From Andrena cerasifolii (taxonomy: Eukaryota > Arthropoda > Insecta > Hymenoptera > Andrenidae): 64,000 bases of DNA. Numbering within the stretch: the first letter of the stretch is position 1; each line of letters begins with the position of its first letter. The DNA lies in contig NC_135121.1 in assembly GCF_050908995.1 (NCBI RefSeq), positions 9,424,001-9,488,000 on the forward strand, read 5' to 3'. The notes below the pieces were generated by a model. That model had not been told where the DNA came from. It was given only the letters and a program-made list of their open reading frames with translations, and searched no databases. Positions 1 to 13,100 of the stretch are shown in pieces. The position numbers and the translations under genes are program-made.

Positions 1-109
1 GAGGGGTATTAGTCCTCGATGGAAGTAAAATTGTGAGAGTCAAAGTGGCAAACGAATTACATTCTATTGCACGAGTTACACCCCGTGACAGAAATAAGCA
101 CTCCCTTAC

Positions 110-1168
110 CTTGGAAACGAGTACAGGAGCAGGTTCAGGTTGTTTGTTAAACGTTTGAGCAAGTCTCCTAACCGACGGCATAGGCAGCGGCTTTTTATCT
201 AAATCGTTATCGTTCGAAGCCTTCTTCTCGCCATTGGTCATCGACTGGTGGGATTGCTCTTTCTCCGAGGAGTTATCCGTCTCATTCCCCGATTCGTCGA
301 TCGAAGATTCGCTGCTTCTGACGGCGCACTTGTCCACGCTGTAATTATTAGTCACATTCTTGGCTGAGCCGTTCCTGATCATCCCCAGCTCGTTGTACGA
401 GTTCTGACTGTAGCCCTCGACTTCCTCGTCCTCGTGGCTGCTGCTCGCGTTCGAGTAGCACCTCGCGATGTTGGGCACCGACTTGGCAGACTTCAGCCCG
501 AAGCCATTGTACGCGTCATTTCGAAACTTGTTCAGAGCTTCCGTGCTCCGCGTCAAGTCGTTATCGCCAGAAGCTCGAGTCTCCATGACGTTGCTGTCGT
601 GCTCGAAATCATGGTGGCGCGTCAGGTTCGACTTGTTCGCGAGCCTGCGCTTGAACTCGTTGTCATGCATAGTGTTCAAATGAATGTTCGACTGCGTTCG
701 TCGAATCCCACCGTCGTAGCCGAACGACTTCAAGTCCAGTTTATTCACCACCCTCGGGGCGGAGGTCTTCGTCCTGTTCTCATTCAGGAAGAAATCGTTC
801 TCGAACCCGTAAGCTTTCAAGTCGATCCTCTTGATCTTCCGCTGGCTGTCATCGGCGTTGGATTTCTTCGTTTCTATAACGTCATAATTCTCCTGGTTGT
901 TCAACTTCGCGTTCACCTCGTTCTTACTGTTCTTTCTCTCGTTCTCCAGGATCTCTTCCATCCTCTGCTCCTCCCACGCTTTCTGACTGTCGCTCCTCTT
1001 CAAGTACTTCTCCTCGGCCTTCTCCACGTCGTTGATGGCCTCGCTAGGTCGAGCCGGCGATTGGCACTTGCTGTCCACGCTATTATTCTTCTGCCATCTC
1101 GCCACTTTCGATTTCACGTCGTTGCTTCGGTTCAGGAGGAACTCGGTCTCCTTGTACTGCGCCTCCTC
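110..1168 (-). CDS. Long charged exon, continues beyond the window
   Basis: The exon has 353 codons, phase 0 at both ends, between acceptor TTTCTGTTCCAG and donor GTAAGG. It is rich in Lys, Glu, Asn and Ser with helical stretches (AINDVEKAEEKYLKR, EEQRMEEILENERKN). Two blocks, DLKAYGFENDF and DLKSFGYDGG, echo the FGGIK blocks of the preceding exon. The gene continues to the left, since an intron follows from 109. This part corresponds in position to the actin-binding C-terminal half of Slac2 proteins, but I see no clear homology to it. Confidence 0.75.
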
Positions 1169-4100
1169 CTGGAACAGAAAGTGATCCCAGTAGAGTTAAA
1201 CGTCGATCGTCAGCCTGGACTCACAGTTCCCGGGGGGGGCATTGGGGATTGGTTAATAAGGTCAGTCTCCCAGGCAATATTAGTCTGGCGCGTGGTCAAG
1301 CGTTTTGCATCGATTTACTCGTGCATCGTGATGGTGCGCAAATAGATGCGAGAAGATCTTGAATACTGTTAGTGATATTCGATTGTGGAAGATGAGAGCA
1401 CACACTTTCCGCGCCACATTCGATTCCCATCGATACAACACCGGGCGGTTCTGTCCTCGGATTCCTCCAGAATGCTCGTGCATGCAGCGTCGCAGGATTA
1501 TTTGTTAGTCACCAATGCATCGTATCGTAAACGGTACTTACCGATCGCAGGATCGACATTTCGCAGAGCTCATGCAACGCGCACGTTCGATCACGCTTCG
1601 AAAGCGCTTTTGTACGATCTACGTGCTCTATATGTACATGAAAGAGTCGCTTTTCTGTTTGTACAAGGCTGATATTACTCGTGCATCTATCTACAAGAAA
1701 GAGTCAAGGAAGATTTATATACAGTTCTTAGATCGGTCGATACTAACCCCGTTTGATTTGCTGCCCTCCTATGCGTTACGAGTGATCAGTCGGGACAGCG
1801 ATCAAAGTTAAAGTAAGTTCTAGGAGGATTAAAGTGGGAACGAGTACCTACACCACAACAGTGTCATGCGCTTCAAGTAGAATCGAATTATTCATAAATA
1901 ATGTATATTTAAAGTAATTACAGTATACATATTCGCGAGTGCTGCGGCCGTAGCTTACTTTACTGCCTAACCCTTTACGTACAACAGTGTACTACTTCAA
2001 CAAGTAAAAAAACACTTATCTTCGTTGCTACATAAGATTCGTTTTAGGACACCTTTGAGGAACTTCGTTGACAATATGGCACTGGGTGTCATTTACAGAG
2101 AAGGGAGGAACAATGCAGGCTCGTAGTTCCACCAGTATCGCGAGATTAGCGATGTCCTTTGATTCAATTAACCATTCACCATATCGTCACGTCGCTCAGA
2201 CTTCTCACTCCCAGCTTTTTGCTCGACCTGTGCTCGCAGCATTTCTGTTTCTTCTTCCTGCCATTGACTCGAAGGTCCCGCAAAGTCTCGAAAGTTCTCT
2301 CGACGACCTCTGGCTCTATAGGCGGCTCCAGCTTCAAACTTTCATTGTCGTCGGAGGTGCGAAGCTTGCTTTGCGATCCGAGTTTCTTAGGACCGTCGTC
2401 GAACACTTTTCTCCTGGATGTGTTCAGGAAATACACGGAATCCTCCGAGCGAGGGCGTAATCTCGCCTTCCTGGAGGCATCCTTGATGAATTTCGACATC
2501 ATTTTGTCTTGAGCACCGAGGACTTCGTCTTGCCAGTCGTCATCGGAGGATGACCGATAAGATGAGGGCCGCGTGTGCCTCGGAGCTTGTCTACTTTGGA
2601 ACCTTTTAGAATTCTCTACTTGCCTATCAGCTTTTCTACCAGCTCGTGAATCGAAATTCTCGTACACAGTGTCCTTTCCTTCATTTTCTGTATCACTTAC
2701 TCCGTTCTCATTTTGTAGAATGGATTCGTTCAAAGAGTGTCTTGAACTTTTGCTTTTGCTACCTCTCGATGAAGATCTCAGTTTGACCTTTCTGTAAGTG
2801 GGTATTCCCTTCCCGTCGATCTTCCTGTTCCCCTTTATGCCCCCGAACGTCTGAAACTTCAACTTAGCGAAATCTGCGAGGTCGAAACTCGAGGATTCAT
2901 CAGGCGTTCCTGGCTTTGAGTTCTCCTCGTCGGAGTCTTCCACGGGTCTGATACCGATATTCTTTATCCCCCCGAACGTGTGATACTTGTAGCCATCGAA
3001 GCTCCAGTATCTCCTCCCGTTAGCCGAGAGAATCTGATTCTCTTTCGCATTCCTGTCCCACTCGTCGACCCAAAGCCTCTTATAACAATCCTGATCTTGC
3101 TCCTTGCTATCTTCCACATCGCGCGGGTCGATGGAATACATTCCTGAATCGCCATCTGGATTGCATCTATCCGCTACAGCGGTTATATTCTCCTCGGCGA
3201 TGTAAAGCGGATTGTAAGCCACCTTCTCAGCGGAGCCGTTCAATGCGAAGCAACTGTTTTCTGGCAGCATGGGCGCGAAATCATCGTTAACTCGCAGAGA
3301 TTCGTTAGAAGATCCCCCCTGAGCGATGGAACGTTCACTCGCACTGTTTCTATCCATCGTTCCTCCACTTCCTGCCGTTTCTCTTCCGTCTTCCGCGATT
3401 CTTGTCGGAAGCTTCGCCTTCCCAGCGATCATGCGACGTTCCACGGACAATGGCCTCCCGCCAGGGGCGTCGTCGCTTTCGACGCGATCGTTAGACCGTT
3501 CGGTAGGCCTGGTTGGCTCGCTATCATCGAGATCCATGCGCAGAAGAGGGTTGATCGCGAAGTGAGGACTGGAGTACGGATCGCGATAGGTCCGTCTAGA
3601 AAGGCTGCCGCGCAGGGAGGCCGCCTCGAATTTTTCGAGTTGGTAACTCACCTGATGTTCCTGGTCAGCGCCTGTCGAGCTCGATCGTTGGGACAACGAG
3701 CTGCTCGGTCTGCTGGAGGTGGACGCTGCCGACCTTCGTCCCTTCTCGTTGCTCGACGCTCGTGAATCGTTGATGTAGTAGTCCCTGCCGAACCTGGACG
3801 TTCCACCGATTCAATTATAGAAACAGCAGAGGCAAAAGCGCGCGTATCGTGAGATCCAAATAAACGAATCGTTTTGTACCTTTTGATGTCCGGTTCTTGG
3901 TGGGCCAGAACCACTTCCAAATCCGCCCCGTTGCTCTTCGGCAATTCGGCGTGAATTCTGGGCGAAACGATGGGTTCGTCATTGCAAGAGATCAGTTTGA
4001 CAAAGCGCAATTTTAAAGATTGCTGCGGCACTTACCCAGGAATGTCGGACGATCTTCTGGAGTACTGCCTCTCCCACAGCCTCTTCTGGATGTTCTCCTC

Positions 4101-7100
4101 GCTGTAGGGGTTGTTCTCGATCGGCGCGGCATTCTCCCACTTCTTGTGCTCGCGCTCGGCGATCGTGCCTGCCCGAGGATGCAAACAGAATTAGGAGTTA
4201 ATTAAGGAATGGAAACCTTGGGAGAAAATCGTGGAAATTAGAAATCTCGGTGGAGAAGAAAGTTTCTTATCTGCAGCGGTACATTTTATAATTGAATACC
4301 GAAACGTTGGCCGCGCGGATTAGCCTGGACGAGCGTGCTGAATGTTGGATAAGCGATAGAAGGAATAGTCTTACAAGAAAGTAGATGTGCTAAGCGGGGA
4401 TGATTAGGAAAGCTTGATCACCTGGTCTCGGAGGTGTGGCCAGCTGAATCTCTTCCTCCGATTTCCTGTTCCGCAGGGACAGCTGGGAGGCTGATTCAGG
4501 GTCGACGAGCGCCACGGCCGCTCGGCACTTGCTGCACAGTGGAATGTTGAAGCCGAATTATAATACCATCCGACGAAAAGAAAGGCCCTCGGGGCCGTTT
4601 TTGGCAAGGGACGTTGGCGTTCGCGTAACGAAACGAACGTCGCCCCGAGACTCTCCGTATCGAAACAACCGAGAAATAACTCGAGAATTCTGTACAGCTT
4701 GTCTCAAACGCGCACTTTCATTGGAGCCAGAAATCTCGATTACACGTGAGAACACAAGATATGAAATTTAAATTGTGTTTTTTTTCTCCATCGAATCTCA
4801 GATCATTTCTAATCTTGAACTACTTCTTTTAACACAGAATTTCTGAATCTTTTACCTTTCCACGTTCTCGTCATCAGTCGTGCCATTTTCCACGACAGAA
4901 GTATCAGTCTTCGTCAGACTGTCCAAGTGCCTCTGGGTGGCGATGTCGTAATGCTCGGTGTACTCGCTTTCTTGCTGAATATCTTCAGCTGCAACAATAA
5001 TAATCCATGTAAACATCTCTAGATAAGTATTGAAACAGATTTCTGAAGCGACTGCTGCGATTGGTGACCACACTGGCAAGAGATTTACCATGAAAGTCAG
5101 CCCTGAGCTGAATACACTTGGCGTCATCCTTGATCGGTTCTGCAGCGTCACGATCGACGGCCATCAGCTTCATCTTGGCGCATTCCAGTGAGCTGAGAAC
5201 ACGCTCATCCCTCAGAGTGGTGACTTCCGCGTCATTCTCACTTTCGAGATTGGCTTCCGCCATGGAAATCCCCGTCGGCGTCGAGGTGGGCGTCTTTGGC
5301 ACATTCGAAGCATTTCTTTCCAACAGAGGGGCCGTTGGCGATCTCGCCGACTCGTTGGAATTCGATGAATTATTCTGAACAGTATCCTCCAGCTCTCCTA
5401 GTTGATACGCGTTCGTCGGATCCTCCACATTCGTCGCATTTCCTGCAGCGTCCTCTTCAGATTTCTCGTGAGCCACTCGACGTTCCAGTTCAATCATTTT
5501 TACCTCGTTGCTGATTACACTTATCCACTCTGCAGCTGGTTTCTCTTGCTTTGTATCAGCTTTCACTGAGTTTCCTTCAGTGTCCATTATACAGTCGGGG
5601 CTGCTCGGTTTTTCAACTTCTTTGGCTTCATTGACTTTTACTTTCTGCTCAATATCCTCCTCTCGCACCTCCGCCCGACGCACCCGATCGATTCCTTCGC
5701 TGTATCCTTCGCTTTTATTCTGCTCGTTGCACGGGCGCATGGGAACCCGAGCGCCGGTATTTTCCGAGCCGTCAGCTTTCTGATTGACCGCGCATGCATT
5801 ATTGGAAAGTGCTTCTGCGTGGTTTCCCTTCATCGAAACGTCGCCGGACGCTTCCAAACAGCTGTCTAAGCCATTCTCGAATTGCGATTCCTTCGGAGAC
5901 CGGGGGACGACGTTGATTATGGCCTCCATCAGTTCCTTCTCGATTTCCTCGTCGGATTGCGCCGAGGAGCACTCGGATAGGTCAGACGTGTCCTCTGCGT
6001 CTTTGTCGCCTATCAGAGCCTTGAAGTCGGCGCTGGGGTTCGGTACCAACATGGCCACGGGGTCGGCCTGGGTCTGGACCCTCTTCTTCTGGAACAGCCA
6101 GTTCTCTTCCCATGACTCAATGGGGGAGATCAGGCCTATGTGAGGCGTTAGTGTGCCTGGCTCGTCCTGGCTGTCCTCCGATGATTCCTGCGAAGCTGGA
6201 TACGAAAGATCTTCGGTAAATTTCGGATTAAAAGAGCATTGCCAACTATTGATTGAAAGCAAGCGGATTTACGCCGGTGCGCCACAAAGATTCGAGAAGC
6301 TAACCGCTACAGGATACGTGAATTCTAATGAGTCAATCCAATTAGTGAAATTATGAGTGAGGAGAGCTTCCACTGTCAATGTCACACCGCGCGCATTAAT
6401 AGCATTAAGAATTAAACTGATCACTGTTTGCGCGCGGGTGGACTACTTGTGGACACTATTTTACTGTCTACAAAAGCATCGCTCGCGCTACCACCCGCGG
6501 ATGTATCAAATTCTTTGAATCAATTAGGCAAAAGTTGAAGAGCGGCCGTTTCATGCTTCGCTCGAACTACAACAACCGAGCCCGTCGTTAACGGTACAAG
6601 CACAGTCGATTCAAGTAAATAATACAGATCCTAATTACTCGCGATTGAACGCTGCAAAGCGGTAGACACTTACGATCGATGATGTCCATTCCAAGTTCAG
6701 GAAATGGCACTCGATGAGCATTCCTAATGGCCAACACATCGTTATCTCTGGGGTACTCGTCGGACGCGTACGTTGTGGTCACTTCCTCTATTCGTTCCTC
6801 TATCTGCAACGATAAAACCCACCGTGTCTTCGTAAATTATAGCAAGCAGCGATCGATAAAACTCCTCTTTTATCAGCCTACGATGCGTGGAGCAACGGTT
6901 CCACATCCGTTTCTTATCAACGCGTCGTCTCTGAGACCCGCCAGCCTGCAGACCCATTCACGTAATCGGGTTACAGCTACCAAGGTCGCCTGCGTGACCT
7001 TGGGTAACCTCGTGATAGGTTCTTAAACTCTAGCAAGCCGAGCAAGTTCGTCCTACTGTCTCAACAAGAGTCACTCTGGTTCCCAGCGGGTTCCCATATT

Positions 7101-10100
7101 CGTCTTATCAGTTTCCCATGAGTGAACAGGAATTCGTCTTATTTCGAGAGACTGGCATTCGACTGGATTTCTTAAATTCCAAGGAACTATCGACGCAAAT
7201 GAATTACCCACCGTTAAGGATAACGGCTCTGCGTGATTTCGATGGTGTCTGGAGCAGGACGCGCTGCATTCGCTGCCGCATTCGTCCTGTGACAGAGGCT
7301 CCAAGCTGCTGCAGCCTTCCTCGACTCCCTCGTCGAAGCCGATCTCGCTTTCGCCTGGAAATAACCGATTAAAAGACCACCGACTCGCTTTCACCCCCTT
7401 TTGCCGGGGTTCCTGAATCGTAATTATCGACGGAAAGATCGAGGGACGCTTACTCAACGCGCACTTGGCCGCCGGCACCGGTTTCCCGTTCAGAACGTTG
7501 CTATTACCGTCCACCTGTTCCTTTTGGTATTTCTCGATGACCTAGAAAATGCAGCGCGCTCGATCATCGATTTGTCGCGCGATCGAGACCCGGCACTCGG
7601 AATTCCGCGAACGGGGACGATCCCCGAAGACGTCCGAGTCCTCGGGAAGAAGCCCAAGCCGCGCGCGGTGGAATTAATATGTGACCTTGTTAAGTATCGC
7701 GGTGGCCAGCAGGTCCTCGTAGCTGTGCTCCGCGATGTCCCTCGCTTCCTGGGGCCTCCCGGTCTCGCTGCAGCTTCCGCCGAGGCCCGGCAGCTTCCTT
7801 GCCTCCTCCACGGCGCGCTCGACGATGTCACGGAGCGCCGTGTGCGCCATCGTCGGCGAGTCTGTGCTGGATTTGTCTGCAAGTTTTATTGAAACATTCG
7901 TGAATAACAAAAGCACAGAATCGACGACTACTGTCTAATATACCGGAAAGAGATCTGTTAGTCATTCAACGAATCTCGCAAAAGCATCGCTAAGTTCAAC
8001 GCCCCCTTAAAATGGCTCCGATCCCAATGGCAGAATGGTGCAAAGTGAAACCTCAATGGAGAAGCCGCTAAATGCCTCGGAAGAGACAGGAGAATCAGCG
8101 GCCGCCGGCGCACTTTCTTCCAGCCGATAGCCAGGGTATCGGTAATGGATCGAACCTCCTCGCTACTCGTTCGAACGCACCGGGGTAATTTCACCTGCGC
8201 GGCCTTGTCAGCGATTCCTCATCCTCCTTCCACCTCCTCGCTCCTGTTCGCTCGTGGTTCGACCATCGGGTGAAATTCGACCTGGTGAACTCTTTCCGCG
8301 GGAAACTCGATGCCTCCGCTGACGCGTGTACGTACGCTCGTGGAAATGCCGAGGCGCAGCTGTCCAGCGGGGTACGCCGAGCCGAGCGTCTTAAACGGTC
8401 AGCTTAATGGCTCGTTTGTTGCGTGGACGTGGGTAATAACTCTCGGCATCGAGGTTTCTCGGAACCCAGACACTTATGGCCGTCGGAGAAATTTCATTTA
8501 CGCCGGTAAAAATAGTGAAAACACGGGGGGACAATGTTGTTGACCTTCGGTCCCGATGATTGGCGTCGTTAATAGCGATCTCCTCGATTTATCCGTCGCA
8601 TCCTCCGATTCCAGCTCACCCGAGGCACCTGGTACCGCGCGTCGGCGCTCGCCTCGCTGGTTAATTAAAAATCGAGCGCAGAACCTTGGTCCATTAACGT
8701 CTCGTAACCGAACAGTCGATTCGCCGCCCGCCATTTCCGTGGATCGTTTAAATTCCATCTGCTTTTCAGCGGGGCTCGGGCACCCGGCAATTTTAGAACG
8801 TATGCTAATTCGCATTCCTCCCGTTCGATTAGAAAGACGACTTTTCGCCGCGTCCGTGTGCCGGGCACACAGATTCGATCGGTCGATGGGCTTTCTAACC
8901 CTGATCTTCCCGCTAGAAGGTGAAGGTCGCCAGCATTTATTTCCTCCTGGCGATCTAAGCCCGCCTGGCTGTCTCCGCGGCTATTCATTAGTCACGCCGA
9001 ACGCGCGATCGCCTCTCGATTAATTGCTGCCCCTTTTCACCGGGCTCGGTAGTCGAGTTCCATTCTTAAACGCCGCCGATGCGCTTCCTAATCGCTTTCT
9101 GATAGATTTAAATAGTTTTATCGGACCTGAATTACTCCGCAACCGTGGTCTCTTAAGCCACACTCCGCGCAGAATATTCTATGCGCCATGAATTTATGAT
9201 ATTAAACTCAAGTTTGATGAAAATAATACAAGCCTTCGCAGGAAGTATCGCTCTACGATTTTATTCGAATATCGACGGCGAATTCTACCAAGGAGACTCG
9301 TCATTACGCTCACCTTTCAGCCACTTTTTTCTTCACAGAGCATCGCGTCAGATCTAAATGTCCTTCGCGAGTTTTTTTTTTTGTTTATCACTTTCAATTA
9401 ATCACCTCGCTTATTCATGGACTGACGCAAACGCCTGGACGCCAGTTTATCCTCGCAATTAAACGCGTAAGAAGCGCGGCTCTAATAGCTTTGTACTTGA
9501 AAGCGAGCGCTCTTTCGCGGAAGATCATTACATTGATAATCGATTATAAATATTTATAGCCTGGCTGAAACTTCGGTTCGGTAGGCCTGCTCTTTTTCCC
9601 GCACTTTCTAAAAGCAAAGCAGCCGCCGGTTTGCGCGCCGATTTGGAAATCGAGCGAGCGCTCCGCCGGCGAAATGCTTCTGCTCCTCTTCGCTTAGGCG
9701 TAATCGAGCGAAATCGAGACGGTGGCAGTGTTGGGCCAGGAGGAATTAAAGCCGCGCGCGAGACAGCCCCCGCGGTACACTTGGATCCGCGGGGGTAAAC
9801 GTTCTGATGTAACGAAATTACAGTGATTATCTAGGTGCGCGCGTAATCGCCGTCGCGCAAAGGTTTCTCTGCGCGAAATTGACATCGCAGTGACATCCCC
9901 CGGCGAGACGTTATCCAGGAGGAATCTCTCGGCACGTTAATTTAATAACAAAGTCGCTGGACTTTAGAGTCGTTGATTGATGAATTCGATGTTACACATA
10001 CGTTACGTGTATTGCTCGGTAATCCCTTTAGCCAGCGGAGTCCTCGTGCTGTTCGATGACACTTCGATGTCTATTCTGAGAAAAAAATACCGCCTTTGCA

Positions 10101-13100
10101 CCTGTTTTCCGAAGGCGATAAGTCTTTTGTCCACTGATAAGATAGGCGACGCGCCGCGATTGCGGAGCCACAGCTCGGTTGCTCAAGAATACTGAATTTA
10201 ATGGCTGAAACTGGCGAGGCTTTGCTTTCATTCGTCCTTTTTAATTGCAACGAATGATCTCCTCGAAAACTTGGCTCATTACTTCGTCAATAATCCAGAC
10301 TTCCTAGAGCTGTATTAATTCACAAACTCATCGAGGGTCAGTCTGAATTCGAAGATCTGATGAGAAGCAATCTATCACAGAGGCTTCGTGAAATCTTTGG
10401 AGATAAGAGGCGTGATTTATCGAGCAAGCACGGAGGGAAGATTGAAGAATCGTATGATTGGTTTTTTTCGCCATGATTCGCGATAATCTGGCGACACCGT
10501 TCAAGTCGATCGGTGTTATCGCGACGGCAGCTGCGTCGTTATTCCACCGAGCCGATTACAATCGAATAATCGCGGCGGTGCGACAATAATGCAGCGATTG
10601 TAAGGGTGCTTGGAACAAACGCGTCGATGCAGAATAGCCGCGATAGAGCTTGGCAGAAATATCAGAACTGCCAGGTAACGACGAAGAGGAATAGAGGAAC
10701 GTCCCGAAGTGTACCGTCCCGGGTTCGCGCTTGTTCTTTGTCGAAACGCAACGAATTATTATTACGGAATGGCCGGCGGAACCGTAAAAGGAGTCGGCGT
10801 GGACAAAGAGGAGGGAAAGGATGGTAGCAGCGCGATTCTCTCGCGACAAATTGTCGCAGCGCAATACAGAGAACCGTGCCAGGGACGCGCAAATAGTTCA
10901 CCGCTGACAATTTACAATAATCGCGATGAATCTGTGCCGATGACGGTGCTTTCACGCTGCTATCTGGATCGCGATTTTGTAACTTCTCTGCTTCGTGGAT
11001 ATTATTGTCCTTGCTAGAAACGATCCAGGAACGATCGACGGCGGGGTACGTTTTATCGCGCTACTTTGGAATTGAGATTTGGATTCGGGGTTTGTTGGAT
11101 TTAAATTTTTAGCGACAACACTCGAGGATATTTACCATCTCGCTTAGTGAGCAGGACATAGACGAAATAGGCGACGAGTAGGCCGCCGATCAGCGTCAGC
11201 ATCTCCGCGACGAATTCCAGCAACATTTATCACTCGTTTCACATCGTACCCTTCCTCTGATAAGCCGACGAACCTTCACACTTTCCACTTTTCCGGGCGA
11301 CGAGAGTTCACGCTGACAATTAACATCTCGCACCTTCGACGATCACTTATTTCGACCACTCTGCTCGATTATTAAATCGATAAAGGGACATCCAAATCCC
11401 CTGGAGCCCGGGATCTCTGAAAATTCACCGAACCACTTGAACTCCTCCGATCTCTGCGTTGACGGTGATCCACGAGTATGCTAATAATTCCCCCCTCCCC
11501 CACGGTGTCACTAGAAACGTTTCCTCTCTCAGCGAAATTTCTACAAAGCTATGCGCGACGATTCGGCACACGGGAGCCTCGAACGATCATCTGGGAACGC
11601 TTCGATTCGCGTTATTTAGCGACGCCTCCTCGTAACTTTCTCGTCCTCCCGTGATCGGCTAATACCGGAAGGTTCCAGCGAGCATCCTCGTCGTTGCGGT
11701 TAACGGCGGGCAATTTCTGTTTATTAAGGAAAAAGCTGCCCGACACGGTGAATTCGGCTCGCGGGAATCGTCGCTCACCGCGTTCTCGGACGTCCCGGTA
11801 TCGATTCGCTTACTTTCTTCCCCGATAATCGCCATTACTCTCTCCACACGTTAATTACCGAAAACCCGCCGCTCTTCCCCGCCTCGTTAACTTCCCACCT
11901 TCGGTAACCGTGCCAATCTCCGCTGGAAGTCTACGCTTCTCTACCGAAGCGGCGAGGAGGGAATCTTCGTGAACGCTGTCGCACGCTCGCGAACCCGATC
12001 AATTACTAACACCTGTACACACCTGTACACACTTGTATACACCGTGGCACAGTGGCCTAAGGATGCGTGCGACGTGCAGACCCGCGCGGACCAACCCACA
12101 CGCAGGCACGAGCCGCTGAGAACGGCCTTTAAACCCTCATTTGAATAGTCGCCCGACGACAGTACGTCTGAACTTTGAAGTTTCTCGCTCGACACTGCGC
12201 GCTTTTTTTTTTTTTTTATTTGCGGGCAACTGCCAGCGGCAGGTAGCTGTCGTCGCTGATAACAACTCGCAGTTTTCCGCGGTTTTTTCCCTTTCCCAGT
12301 GTTACGTGACACTGCGCGGGGTGTTTATTTCCCGAATGCATAATATCGACATCGAGGATATTTATACCCCCGACAAATTTCTTCGGCTGCTGAGAAAAGT
12401 TCTCCAGCGAAAAAAGACGCGAATGAAATCAGCCGCGATATCAGCTTCCACTCGCCTTCTCCGGGATCGCTTTTTCTGCCTTCATTTTTCGCGGGAATTT
12501 CTACCGGAGCTGCTAATACTGGCAGGCGTAATTACCGCGACTGGTTGCGCAACGATCGCTTTGATATTTAAACCGCGGATCGGTGGGGGACTGCGATTTT
12601 AATGCTCCCTGACTCTGCTTCGTGGACCGAGGAAATCAGCTCGGAAGTGGGGTATCAGAAAATCGCAATGGATGCTCGAAAAGTGAATTCGGAAGACTGA
12701 CAACTACCTCGGGCTCTGCGAGTCAGTTCCCTCCTCATGAAAGCCAATTATCGCTCCACCAACACCACTCCAGAAACCCTATTATCGATACCTGCGCAGG
12801 CTACGAGCTGTTACGCTCGAACAAAACACTTGCGATTGATTGCCACTGTAGTAAAAGAGATACCGTTCGCGTTACAACGCCAGCGTACGGTGTTTACATC
12901 GGCCAGACCGATCGAAGGCAGGGGTTTGCGCCGCGCGATTAAAAGCAGCCGATAGAAAGCGACAGGGCTAGCAGATCGATCCCCCAGATCCCTAGTCAGC
13001 TTCAATTTCCTCCCGTTTCCTATTTCTCGCTATCTTATCTCCCAAGGGCGCGAGTAACAGGCAATTAGCAACGCCAGCCAATCATTACGAGTATCCTCAG

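Noticed and set aside
434..1345. 303-codon open frame on the plus strand
   Set aside because: It starts with GTG and is exactly antisense to the GC3-rich minus-strand exon at 1168-110, so it is a shadow of that exon's codon bias.
8498..9023. Overlapping frames of more than 100 codons on both strands
   Set aside because: Both strands are open through GC-rich DNA, neither has splice sites in phase with the gene, and no domain is visible.
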